A stretch of DNA of 13,027 nucleotides from Baffinella frigidus. Lineage: Eukaryota > Cryptophyceae > Cryptomonadales > Baffinellaceae. Positions 12,501-13,027 of this stretch are shown one piece after another (positions within the stretch are counted from its first letter, which is position 1; each line of letters begins with the position of its first letter). The stretch spans positions 47,185 through 60,211 of the forward strand of contig MU647345.1 in the NCBI GenBank assembly GCA_026770585.1. Direction: 5' to 3'. The notes below the pieces were generated by a model that saw only the letters and a list, made by a program, of their open reading frames with translations, was not told the origin of the DNA and did no database searches. A program made the position numbers and the translations under genes.

Positions 12501-12767
12501 GATAGGGTTCATGGTTTAGAGTTTGAGAGTTAGCCTGATAGGGTTCAGGGTTTGGGGTGCATCGCGTGGAGTGGACGGTGAGCCAAGGCTTCAGGCTTCA
12601 GGCTTCAGGGTGCAGGGGTTGGGAGCTACCTTGAAAGGGTTCAGGTTTTGGGATTTGGGGTTCAGGTTTGGGGGTTTGCCTTGATTCAGGGTTGAGGGCT
12701 GAGAATGTGGGGTGTACCGTGTGGAGTGGACGGTGAGCGTGAAGATGCAGTGCGAGCGCGAGGAGAC
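76..12767 (-). CDS. Kinesin, probably kinesin-5 (BimC/Eg5-like), 32 exons, both ends missing
   Basis: A microtubule motor ATPase; kinesin-5 proteins cross-link and slide antiparallel spindle microtubules. Exons are listed separately and sum to 1,240 codons without a stop; phases match at all 31 junctions, including five split codons. Visible motor elements in window-codon numbering: SSRSH switch I at 2-6, DLAGSE switch II at 36-41, NINQSLLTLGRVISAL at 59-74, YRDSKLTRLLQ at 89-99, an ESLGG...IIIATLSPS strand at 100-118, and the neck linker ANGIQNKP at 134-141. The NINQSLLTLGRVI form is typical of kinesin-5, whereas kinesin-1 and -2 have NIN(K/L)SLSALGNVI. The remainder is a long Ala/Glu/Gln-rich helical stalk. 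The P-loop, the motor N terminus and any BimC-box tail are not in the window. The kinesin call is secure; the subfamily is likely but rests on few motifs. Splice sites are inferred by eye, without transcripts. Confidence 0.87.
174..274. repeat. 17-bp minisatellite plus heptamer run in the intron before exon 32
   Basis: Four units of GAGGGTGCGGGGTTGGT (174-241), then TTCGGGA heptamers. The rest of this 276-nt intron is degenerate heptamer repeat and holds no recognisable exon copy. Confidence 0.9.
430..620 (-). CDS. Exon 31: stalk or tail
   Basis: Two bases plus 63 codons. Begins LLPMTDAEVSDASGEELLAS and includes MLSSEGEAVSAMLAARVP. Acceptor CGTCAG|GG, donor GTCCCG|GTACCC. Confidence 0.8.
607..801. 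repeat. Tandem duplication of about 107 bp across the exon 31 acceptor
   Basis: The first unit covers the last 14 bases of the exon 31 edge plus intron; the second repeats GGGGAG.AGCCCTG.CGTGTG and, 60-90 nt on, AGGGACACG.GTGACAAGAG. It straddles the splice junction. Confidence 0.8.
712..733 (-). pseudogene. Copy of the 5' end of exon 31
   Basis: Carries CCAG|GGCTTCTCCCCACGA, matching the exon 31 acceptor CAG|GGCTGCTCCCCATGA. It is part of a tandem duplication (607-713 and 714-801) that also shares AGGGACACG.GTGACAAGAG. Confidence 0.8.
844..928 (-). CDS. Exon 30: stalk or tail
   Basis: Twenty-eight codons plus one base: VGQDGKNAQKKMKGVAKLVS, then TEIAATEQ. Lys-rich, unlike its neighbours. 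Acceptor AACCAG|GTG, donor GAGCAAG|GTCTCA; the split Gly codon is completed by exon 31. Confidence 0.72.
1076..1123 (-). CDS. Exon 29: stalk
   Basis: Sixteen codons, EALRGVVAEQEAAAAT. Acceptor CAACAG|GAG; donor GCGACG|GTAACC, which runs straight into the telomere-like repeat. Confidence 0.7.
1321..1483 (-). CDS. Exon 28: stalk or tail
   Basis: One base plus 54 codons. Begins GESNRAVAAAVTTECGNNTG and includes RVDSMLNDAAALGVSWGGSD. It is less Ala/Glu-rich and has Gly, Cys and Trp, so this part may leave the regular coiled coil. Acceptor ACCGCAG|G, donor TGCCAG|GTGCTG. Confidence 0.78.
1497..1530. repeat. TTTAGTG heptamer array
   Basis: Four to five units of TTTAGTG, one base off the TTTAGGG repeat, in the intron between exons 27 and 28. 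Confidence 0.85.
1619..1737 (-). CDS. Exon 27: stalk
   Basis: Thirty-nine codons plus two bases. Begins VSVSMAEGEAQGAAMSEGIE and ends AALVEEATA. Acceptor CCCTAG|GTG, donor GCGTG|GTAACC. The split codon is completed by exon 28 to Trp. Confidence 0.76.
2188..2207 (-). pseudogene. Copy of the 3' end of exon 26
   Basis: GGCGTCTCGAGCGACGAG|GTG matches the exon 26 end GGCGTCTCCAGCAACGAG|GTC, donor included. It is cut off by the AT-rich repeat. Confidence 0.8.
2208..2248 (+). repeat. AT-rich dispersed repeat, two units
   Basis: GCTGACYAAYASTATTAT units next to an exon 26 copy; the same family occurs at five other sites in the window. Confidence 0.8.
2273..2410 (-). CDS. Exon 26: stalk
   Basis: Forty-six codons. 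Begins VRSAALEMGVASEDAAQEVR and ends TSAAWGVSSNE. Acceptor CGGCAG|GTG, donor AACGAG|GTCACC. Confidence 0.8.
2506..2600. repeat. GA-rich simple repeat
   Basis: Purine-only stretch (pyrimidine-only on the coding strand) directly after the exon 25 donor region. Confidence 0.9.
2609..2788 (-). CDS. Exon 25: stalk
   Basis: Sixty codons. Begins VADMDSMLLSEMAALHAHNA and ends FTAASVWGEIVRG. Acceptor CTGCAG|GTG, donor CGGGGG|GTGCGT. Two 5'-end copies lie upstream in the intron. Confidence 0.8.
2860..2890 (-). pseudogene. Copy of the 5' end of exon 25, internally deleted
   Basis: Carries CAG|GTGGCAGGATGCTCC; a part encoding MLLSEMAA is retained and the stretch before it is lost. Lies upstream of exon 25 in a 432-nt intron. 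Confidence 0.78.
3038..3078 (-). pseudogene. Second copy of the 5' end of exon 25
   Basis: Encodes MADMDSMVLLEMAA after ACAG|; the match to exon 25 stops after about 41 nt, followed by intron repeat. Between it and exon 25 lie a GGGGCTA heptamer array (2966-2993) and the other copy. Confidence 0.82.
3221..3367 (-). CDS. Exon 24: stalk
   Basis: Forty-nine codons. Begins EHDAEMERQAGALASLEEAE and ends KDVDQLRATLDGE; strongly helical and charged. Acceptor GGACAG|GAG, donor GGCGAG|GTGCGC. Confidence 0.82.
3474..3500 (-). pseudogene. Fragment of the 5' part of exon 24
   Basis: GAGTGGCAGGCGGGCGCGCT resembles the exon 24 segment encoding MERQAGAL. No acceptor is retained. Confidence 0.65.
3591..3668 (-). 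CDS. Exon 23: glutamine-rich stalk, duplicate of exon 22
   Basis: Twenty-six codons, EQRRQGEEQQQAQHLLAQQL then IHQHQQ. It shares QAQHLLAQQLI with exon 22 and keeps the frame, so it looks like a retained tandem exon duplication. Acceptor GGAGCAG|GAG, donor CAGCAG|GTGCCC. Confidence 0.72.
3780..3823 (-). pseudogene. Copy of the 5' end of exon 22/23
   Basis: TTGGATGGAGCAG|GGGCAGCA matches the exon 22 acceptor and encodes a variant of EQQRVVQEE. It sits upstream of exon 23. Confidence 0.75.
3901..3977. repeat. TG/GA microsatellite
   Basis: (TG)n then (GA)n with GC-rich interruptions; pyrimidine-rich on the coding strand. Confidence 0.9.
3983..4029 (-). pseudogene. Copy of the 3' end of exon 22
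   Basis: Encodes LDQQKLILRLQEQQQ followed by CAG|GTCCTG, close to exon 22 LAQQLILRLQEQQQ. Downstream of its parent, with donor. Confidence 0.8.
4089..4175 (-). CDS. Exon 22: glutamine-rich stalk
   Basis: Twenty-nine codons, EQQRVVQEEQQAQHLLAQQL then ILRLQEQQQ. The acceptor is ambiguous among adjacent AG steps (GGAGCAG|GAG chosen). Donor CAGCAG|GTCTGC. It is homologous to exon 23. Confidence 0.72.
4304..4402 (-). CDS. Exon 21: glutamine-rich stalk
   Basis: Thirty-three codons, EERTADLARQQQWLLKLQEQ then HQDQHRRVQEQHQ. Acceptor GTGCAG|GAG, donor CACCAG|GTCTCT. Confidence 0.79.
4480..4493 (-). pseudogene. Short copy of the 3' end of exon 20
   Basis: GGCCTCTATCAAG|GTC repeats the exon 20 end CGCCTCTATCAAG|GTC. 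It is only 14 nt, but a donor follows in the same place. Confidence 0.6.
4541..4633 (-). CDS. Exon 20: stalk
   Basis: Thirty-one codons, VGALSVSHGAETRAAAELAH then QARHAALASIK. Acceptor GAGCAG|GTG, donor ATCAAG|GTCCCG. Confidence 0.78.
4854..4886 (-). pseudogene. Copy of the 3' end of exon 19
   Basis: Encodes HAQREKLREA followed by GCG|GTCGGG; exon 19 has HAQQEKLREA then GCG|GTGCGC. Confidence 0.85.
4932..4953. repeat. Dispersed motif GGTACAAATGTGTCAAGTTT
   Basis: Second full copy of the motif at 10935-10956, located next to exon 19. Confidence 0.8.
4972..5034 (-). CDS. Exon 19: stalk
   Basis: Twenty-one codons, EEALRVTAEKQHAQQEKLRE then A. Acceptor GACAG|GAG, donor GAGGCG|GTGCGC. A 3'-end copy with its own GT follows downstream. 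Confidence 0.76.
5134..5193 (-). CDS. Exon 18: stalk
   Basis: Twenty codons, AVVVRLEGEVEEQRAVIAAQ; a clear heptad-like pattern. The acceptor AACCAG|GCG is embedded in the telomere-like repeat (CCCTGAACCAG). Donor GCCCAG|GTTCTA. Confidence 0.78.
5366..5566 (-). CDS. Exon 17: stalk
   Basis: Sixty-seven codons. Begins DADNAAEMLEAEIAVLRAEA and includes ARIASEGAILEATSEDEASV. Acceptor ACACAG|GAC, donor CTGCAG|GTCTCC. Confidence 0.83.
5717..5772 (-). pseudogene. Copy of the 5' part of exon 17
   Basis: Begins CAG|GACGCAGACAACGCGGCG and encodes DADNAAEIALLRAEANATS; the MLEAE segment of exon 17 is missing. Confidence 0.85.
5917..5969 (-). pseudogene. Copy of the 3' half of exon 16
   Basis: Encodes SEGEQRAGLATAREKQ followed by CAG|GTTCAC; exon 16 has SEGEQRAGLAAARQKQ. 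Confidence 0.87.
5971..6075 (-). repeat. 21-bp minisatellite, five units
   Basis: Five units of CGGCAGTTGGACAGGATAGG(G) between exon 16 and its 3'-half copy. The same family appears in the opposite orientation at 10079-10208 and 11484-11555. Confidence 0.9.
6082..6171 (-). CDS. Exon 16: stalk
   Basis: Thirty codons, ARAAVDEAVGEMVASEGEQR then AGLAAARQKQ. Acceptor AAACAG|GCG, donor AAGCAG|GTCTAC. It is flanked by a 5'-half copy upstream and a 3'-half copy downstream. Confidence 0.8.
6218..6286. repeat. Pure GGGTTCA heptamer array
   Basis: Nine to ten perfect units, one base different from the TTTAGGG telomere repeat, in the intron between exons 15 and 16 (323 nt). Confidence 0.95.
6298..6341 (-). 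pseudogene. Copy of the 5' half of exon 16
   Basis: CTCAG|GCG... encodes ALDEAVGETLASEGA, compared with exon 16 ARAAVDEAVGEMVASEGE. Upstream of its parent, acceptor retained. Confidence 0.85.
6495..6572 (-). CDS. Exon 15: stalk
   Basis: Twenty-six codons, KKGLEEATEMLVAGTVDATH then VAGIAA. Acceptor GAGCAG|AAG, one of only two acceptors not followed by G. Donor GCCGCG|GTCCGT; a second possible GT lies 4 nt downstream but breaks phase. Confidence 0.7.
6676..6789 (-). CDS. Exon 14: stalk
   Basis: Thirty-eight codons, starting AQQEAQTSVEGPLAETLQTA and ending DAHVLSLSAQ. Acceptor AACAG|GCG, donor GCCCAG|GTCTAC. Confidence 0.78.
6971..7048 (-). CDS. Exon 13: stalk, GC donor
   Basis: Twenty-six codons, GMAKEAMEKHVTSLSHQRDL then LSAALQ. 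Acceptor TCGCAG|GGG. Donor CTCCAG|GCAACC, the second GC-AG intron. Two decayed 5'-end copies lie upstream; this copy is the one whose frame stays open to the donor. Confidence 0.78.
7127..7175 (-). pseudogene. Copy of the 5' part of exon 13
   Basis: CGCAG|GGG, encoding GMSKEVMESHVASLSH, then an in-frame TAG where exon 13 reads CAG. Acceptor intact. Confidence 0.88.
7262..7288 (-). pseudogene. Second, shorter copy of the 5' end of exon 13
   Basis: CACAG|GGG, encoding GMAKEARGL; an internal deletion follows Ala. Acceptor intact. Confidence 0.8.
7461..7530 (-). CDS. Exon 12: stalk
   Basis: One base plus 23 codons, LRLLLAEHLQQQELVKENLA then EVQ; strongly coiled-coil-like. Acceptor AACCAG|G, donor GTCCAG|GTGCTT. 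Confidence 0.8.
7624..7659. repeat. Near-perfect 17-bp palindrome
   Basis: CTTGGGGGTTCGGGCCA, a TC spacer, then TGGCCCGAAACCCCAAG: 16 of 17 pairs match. It could form a strong hairpin in DNA or pre-mRNA within the intron after exon 11. Confidence 0.85.
7667..7735. repeat. Perfect 21-bp direct repeat
   Basis: The 21 bases ATCTCATACATTCTGGTGCA(G) occur at 7667-7687 and 7715-7735, 48 bp apart. Confidence 0.9.
7757..7938 (-). CDS. Exon 11: stalk
   Basis: Sixty codons plus two bases. Begins GDAGVVQWGEAAQVRLSTAA and includes LASDGEQTATDVAGVAAALA. Acceptor CACCAG|GGC, donor TCTGA|GTACAC. The split Glu codon is completed by exon 12. Confidence 0.8.
8043..8576 (-). CDS. Exon 10: long alanine-rich stalk exon
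   Basis: At 178 codons this is by far the largest exon. It is a continuous, extremely Ala-rich helical segment with regular Glu/Lys/Gln and no proline, and includes a run of eight alanines (LAASLAAAAAAAANDAAK). Acceptor GACCAG|GTG, donor GAGCAG|GTCCGT. No copies of its ends were seen in flanking introns. Confidence 0.85.
8772..8849 (-). CDS. Exon 9: stalk
   Basis: Twenty-six codons, VSQDAEVALEAANASLAAHL then RASQRK; helical, with heptad-like hydrophobic spacing. Acceptor GCACAG|GTG, donor CGCAAG|GTCGCC. Confidence 0.78.
8874..8911 (-). repeat. AT-rich dispersed repeat, two units
   Basis: ATTAGTCAGCACTAT occurs twice in tandem at the left edge of the inverted-repeat element. Confidence 0.8.
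8907..9183. mobile_element. MITE-like element with 17-bp imperfect terminal inverted repeats
   Basis: ACTATCCCTTATGTGCC at 8907-8923 is matched inversely by GGCAGATAAGGGATAAT at 9167-9183 (15 of 17). The interior is AT-richer than the surroundings, lacks the heptamer repeat and has no transposase. TTAGTCAGC repeats flank both sides. A clean target-site duplication is not seen. Confidence 0.55.
9187..9240 (-). repeat. AT-rich dispersed repeat, three units
   Basis: Three degenerate TTAGTCAGCAWTA units between the inverted-repeat element and a decayed exon 9 fragment. Confidence 0.78.
9241..9267 (-). pseudogene. Fragment of the 5' half of exon 9
   Basis: Encodes DSCVALEASL, compared with exon 9 DAEVALEAANASL, including the shared GTGGCGCTCGAGGCG-type core. 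The acceptor is lost. Confidence 0.7.
9317..9367 (-). pseudogene. Near full-length copy of exon 8, in frame but shortened
   Basis: Encodes VVVDRAVATNFLGADLE (51 nt against 63) and ends CTCGAG|GTACCC exactly as exon 8. The acceptor CAG is replaced by CCG beside an AT-rich repeat. It could be an alternative exon if another AG is used. Confidence 0.7.
9370..9420 (+). repeat. AT-rich dispersed repeat, three units
   Basis: GACTAATAG, GCTAACTAATAGTGTTATA and GTGACTAACAG units lie exactly between exon 8 and its copy. Confidence 0.8.
9426..9488 (-). CDS. Exon 8: stalk
   Basis: Twenty-one codons, VVVDRAVAAETLADSLGADL then E. Acceptor TCGCAG|GTG, donor CTCGAG|GTACCC. A shortened in-frame copy follows in the next intron. 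Confidence 0.75.
9519..9678. repeat. TG/GA microsatellite complex
   Basis: Alternating (GA)n and (TG)n blocks fill most of the intron between exons 7 and 8; pyrimidine-rich on the coding strand. Confidence 0.92.
9685..9823 (-). CDS. Exon 7: neck coiled coil
   Basis: Forty-six codons after the completed split codon: an Ala/Gly/Ser-rich hinge (PTTAASGAASGSN), then QDWNEMECRLQYTMGELQEA and QAALSRNHEKQQ, an amphipathic start of the stalk. Acceptor AAGCAG|G, donor CAGCAG|GTCGGG. Confidence 0.83.
9905..10077 (-). pseudogene. Copy of exon 6 interrupted by an AT-rich repeat
   Basis: Right part 10058-10077 reads NEIQAKP-like (exon 6: NGIQNKP). Left part 9905-9963 encodes TSFLNDVVAS, parallel to TSFLKLGDGGS, and ends CCAG|GTCCCG. 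The insert 9966-10050 is the dispersed repeat, and GGCTTG occurs at both edges. Confidence 0.78.
9966..10050 (+). repeat. AT-rich dispersed repeat, four units
   Basis: Four units of GCTGACYAAYAGTATTATAT (third unit diverged); the longest array of this family in the window. Confidence 0.85.
10079..10208 (+). repeat. 22-bp minisatellite, six units
   Basis: Units of TATCCACTRCCAACCGACGC(YC), degenerating toward 10208. This is the reverse complement of the family at 5971-6075. Confidence 0.9.
10233..10300 (-). CDS. Exon 6: kinesin neck linker
   Basis: Encodes QANGIQNKPSATSFLKLGDG and GS, plus two bases. YAQ-QANGIQNKP matches the usual end of the motor (YAxxAxxIxNKP). Acceptor AACAG|CAA, chosen for phase; donor TCCAG|GTGATA. 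Confidence 0.8.
10310..10378. repeat. TTTAGGG telomere-type array
   Basis: Seven to nine TTTAGGG/TTTGGGG units fill the intron between exons 5 and 6 and the region just beside it. G-rich on the plus (template) strand. Confidence 0.92.
10436..10534 (-). CDS. Exon 5: kinesin C-terminal motor strand, GC donor
   Basis: Thirty-three codons: ESLGGKCKTIIIATLSPS, then a helix ending MSTLSYAQ. It continues LLQ of exon 4 as in all kinesins (LLQ-ESLGG). Acceptor GACAG|GAG. The donor is CCCAG|GCACGC, a GC-AG intron; no GT is available nearby. Confidence 0.86.
10687..10722 (-). pseudogene. Fragment of exon 5
   Basis: GGTCTCCTCGACGGTGAGGA (plus strand) parallels exon 5 at 10460-10479. Its right edge GAGCGACTC matches the exon 5 start, so it is probably a 5'-end copy with an internal deletion. 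Confidence 0.68.
10848..10867. repeat. Poly-G tract, 20 nt
   Basis: Twenty consecutive G in the intron between exons 4 and 5, next to the echo of the exon 4 end. Confidence 0.95.
10935..10956. repeat. Dispersed motif GGTACAAATGTGTCAACTTT
   Basis: Matches 4932-4953 at 21 of 22 positions. Related sequences lie at 8947-8966 and, inverted, at 12001-12019 inside the two inverted-repeat elements. Confidence 0.8.
10978..11031 (-). CDS. Exon 4: kinesin YRDSKLTRLLQ
   Basis: Eighteen codons, GSNMRIPYRDSKLTRLLQ, the conserved microtubule-binding segment. The acceptor AAGCAG|GGG is chosen because it is the only AG keeping phase 0. The donor is CTCCAG|GTCATC. Confidence 0.88.
11042..11075. repeat. TTTAGGG telomere-type array
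   Basis: Four units directly upstream of the exon 4 acceptor in a 97-nt intron, so nearly the whole intron is repeat. Confidence 0.9.
11129..11218 (-). CDS. Exon 3: kinesin relay helix, NINQSLLTLGRVISAL
   Basis: Thirty codons. ERERRNINQSLLTLGRVISA is the microtubule-binding loop and helix following switch II, in the form typical of kinesin-5. Acceptor CACCAG|GTG. The donor CCCCT|GTAACC is one of only two that lack a final exon G. Confidence 0.88.
11310..11346. repeat. GGGA tetramer array
   Basis: About nine GGGA units, G-quadruplex-prone on the plus (template) strand, in the intron between exons 2 and 3. Confidence 0.93.
11374..11389 (-). pseudogene. Second copy of the extreme 3' end of exon 2
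   Basis: TGCCGGCAACGAAACC matches the exon 2 GCCGGCAACGAAACT; it is followed by GGCAG|GTAACT, a usable donor. Confidence 0.6.
11441..11485 (-). pseudogene. Copy of the 3' half of exon 2
   Basis: Encodes DLAASECAKTAGNET (exon 2: DLAGSECAKTAGNET), then CACCG|GTCCG. The switch II Gly is replaced by Ala, as expected for a non-functional copy. Confidence 0.88.
11484..11555 (+). repeat. 21-22-bp minisatellite, three units
   Basis: Three TATCCAG.CCAACCGCCGCC units between exon 2 and its 3'-half copy; same family as 10079-10208. Confidence 0.87.
11574..11676 (-). CDS. Exon 2: kinesin switch II, DLAGSE
   Basis: Encodes IIDETGATLSNVGKLHLVDL followed by AGSECAKTAGNETQ. VDLAGSE is the switch II signature of kinesins. 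Acceptor CACAG|G, donor CTCAG|GTCCCT. Decayed copies of its 5' half lie upstream and copies of its 3' half lie downstream. Confidence 0.9.
11769..11818 (-). pseudogene. Exon 2 5'-half copy 1
   Basis: CACAG|G then IIDETGATLANVGK; closest to the parent. The acceptor is intact. Confidence 0.88.
11939..12146. mobile_element. MITE-like element with perfect 21-bp terminal inverted repeats
   Basis: ATTCCGTCCGCGACGGCTCC(A) at 11939-11959 is repeated exactly inverted at 12126-12146. The 208-bp element is AT-rich inside, free of heptamer repeats and without a transposase, which fits a non-autonomous DNA transposon. It lies between two exon 2 copies. No clear target-site duplication. Confidence 0.7.
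12154..12203 (-). pseudogene. Exon 2 5'-half copy 2
   Basis: CACAG|G then TTDESGGTPTNVGK, strongly diverged. It shares the AAGAGGGC...ATGTGC spacer with copy 1. Confidence 0.82.
12265..12314 (-). pseudogene. Exon 2 5'-half copy 3
   Basis: CGCAG|G then IIDETGAKLTNVG. Its upstream spacer GGAATGAGTAGCGGCC... matches the spacer beside true exon 2 (GGAATTAGTACCGGCC). Confidence 0.85.
12415..12462 (-). pseudogene. Exon 2 5'-half copy 4
   Basis: TGAG|GATAATGGACGAGACT, then a 10-nt deletion, then GGGAAGCTGCACCTGATCGA. Most decayed; acceptor TGAG. Confidence 0.8.
12563..12583 (-). pseudogene. Copy of the 3' end of exon 1
   Basis: GCTCACCGTCCACTCCACGC matches exon 1 (20 of 21). The donor GT has become AT. 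Confidence 0.88.
12586..12610. repeat. GGCTTCA heptamer array
   Basis: Three units of GGCTTCA directly beside the exon 1 copy. Confidence 0.85.
12718..12767 (-). CDS. Exon 1: kinesin switch I
   Basis: Encodes VSSRSHCIFTLTVHST plus two bases of an Arg codon. SSRSH is the switch I loop that contacts the nucleotide and Mg. Acceptor CAG|GTC, donor ACACG|GTACAC. The split codon is completed by the first base of exon 2 (CG+G), which supports the joint. Confidence 0.88.
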
Positions 12768-12870
12768 CTGAAGGGGTGCGCTTCGTGGGTTAGGGTGCGT
12801 GCCAGAGCTGCGAATTCAACCCAGCCTTGCTTACTTGAGCCAGTATCATCAACCACACACTGTGTAGGGC

Positions 12871-12951
12871 TGGGGTTCAGGGTTCAGGGTTCAGGGTTCA
12901 GGGTTCAGGGTTCAGGGTCCAGGGTCCAGGGTCCAGGGTCCAGGGTTCAGG
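12871..12951. repeat. GGGTTCA then GGGTCCA heptamer array
   Basis: About six GGGTTCA units followed by four GGGTCCA units, upstream of exon 1; shows a point change spreading through tandem units. Confidence 0.95.
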
Positions 12952-12989
12952 ACCCTACCCGAGGCAGGGTGTAGGGTTCAAGGGACAGC

Positions 12990-13013
12990 GAGGCATTACG
13001 AGCACAAGGAGAC
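12990..13013 (-). pseudogene. Copy of the 5' end of exon 1
   Basis: CAG|GTCTCCTTGTGCTCGTAA aligns with CAG|GTCTCCTCGCGCTCGCAC of exon 1 (22 of 27 including flank) and introduces a stop. Mostly C-to-T changes on the coding strand. It shows that the true exon upstream of exon 1 lies beyond the window. Confidence 0.8.
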
Positions 13014-13027
13014 CTGCGTGGGGGGGG

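Larger units (their letters stand above)
11677..12717 (-). other. Intron between exons 1 and 2 (1,041 nt), built from exon 2 copies
   Basis: The longest intron in the window. It contains four 5'-half copies of exon 2 with two kinds of spacer, one inverted-repeat element, a copy of the exon 1 end, and CCTTGATAGGGTTCA-type repeats at 12497-12690. No extra exon is needed: exon 1 joins exon 2 at the expected kinesin position. Confidence 0.8.

Noticed and set aside
12497-12690. An additional exon in the exon 1-2 intron, from the ATCAAG|GTAAAC-like sites
   Set aside because: Exon 1 and exon 2 already join with a completed split codon at the expected kinesin spacing, and the repeated CCTTGATAGGGTTCA units have no matching acceptor or coding pattern.

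Overview
What it is: a stretch of a eukaryotic nuclear genome, read here as one intron-dense gene on the minus strand that runs off both ends of the window. Thirty-two exons (76-153 up to 12718-12767) join into a single open frame of 3,720 nt (1,240 codons), with splice phases that agree at every junction. The protein is a kinesin, most likely kinesin-5 (BimC/Eg5-like). Switch I (SSRSH), switch II (DLAGSE), the NINQSLLTLGRVISAL helix, YRDSKLTRLLQ and the neck linker (ANGIQNKP) lie in exons 1-6 at the right end. About 1,070 residues of alanine- and glutamine-rich predicted coiled-coil stalk follow, down to the left end. The start of the motor (P-loop) and the C-terminal tail are outside the window. 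No gene is supported on the plus strand. Exon numbers here count from the first exon visible in the window. || Organism: exons are very GC-rich, introns are short (97-1041 nt) and frequent, and they are filled with variants of the plant/algal-type telomere heptamer TTTAGGG. Of the 32 exons, 30 begin with G after AG and 30 end with G, while donors almost lack the usual RAGT extension and two start with GC. This suggests a GC-rich microalga or protist, perhaps a dinoflagellate; haptophyte or pelagophyte cannot be excluded from this window. || Layout: 10,000-13,027 holds the second half of the motor domain, with introns full of decayed exon pieces and one small inverted-repeat element. 8,000-10,000 holds the neck, the first stalk exons, a second inverted-repeat element and the 178-codon exon 10. 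1-8,000 holds the remaining stalk exons, glutamine-rich in 3,591-4,402. || Most notable: the introns carry at least 26 degenerate copies of pieces of neighbouring exons, and the copies are polar. All 16 copies upstream of their parent exon come from its 5' portion, often with a 3' splice site; all 10 copies downstream include its 3' end, usually with a 5' splice site. Twelve of the 13 introns longer than 300 nt are explained by such copies, small mobile elements or both, and introns under 200 nt almost never carry copies. The simplest reading is that introns of this gene grow by tandem duplications that straddle splice junctions, with telomere-like heptamers, a 21-22 bp minisatellite and an AT-rich dispersed repeat added around them.
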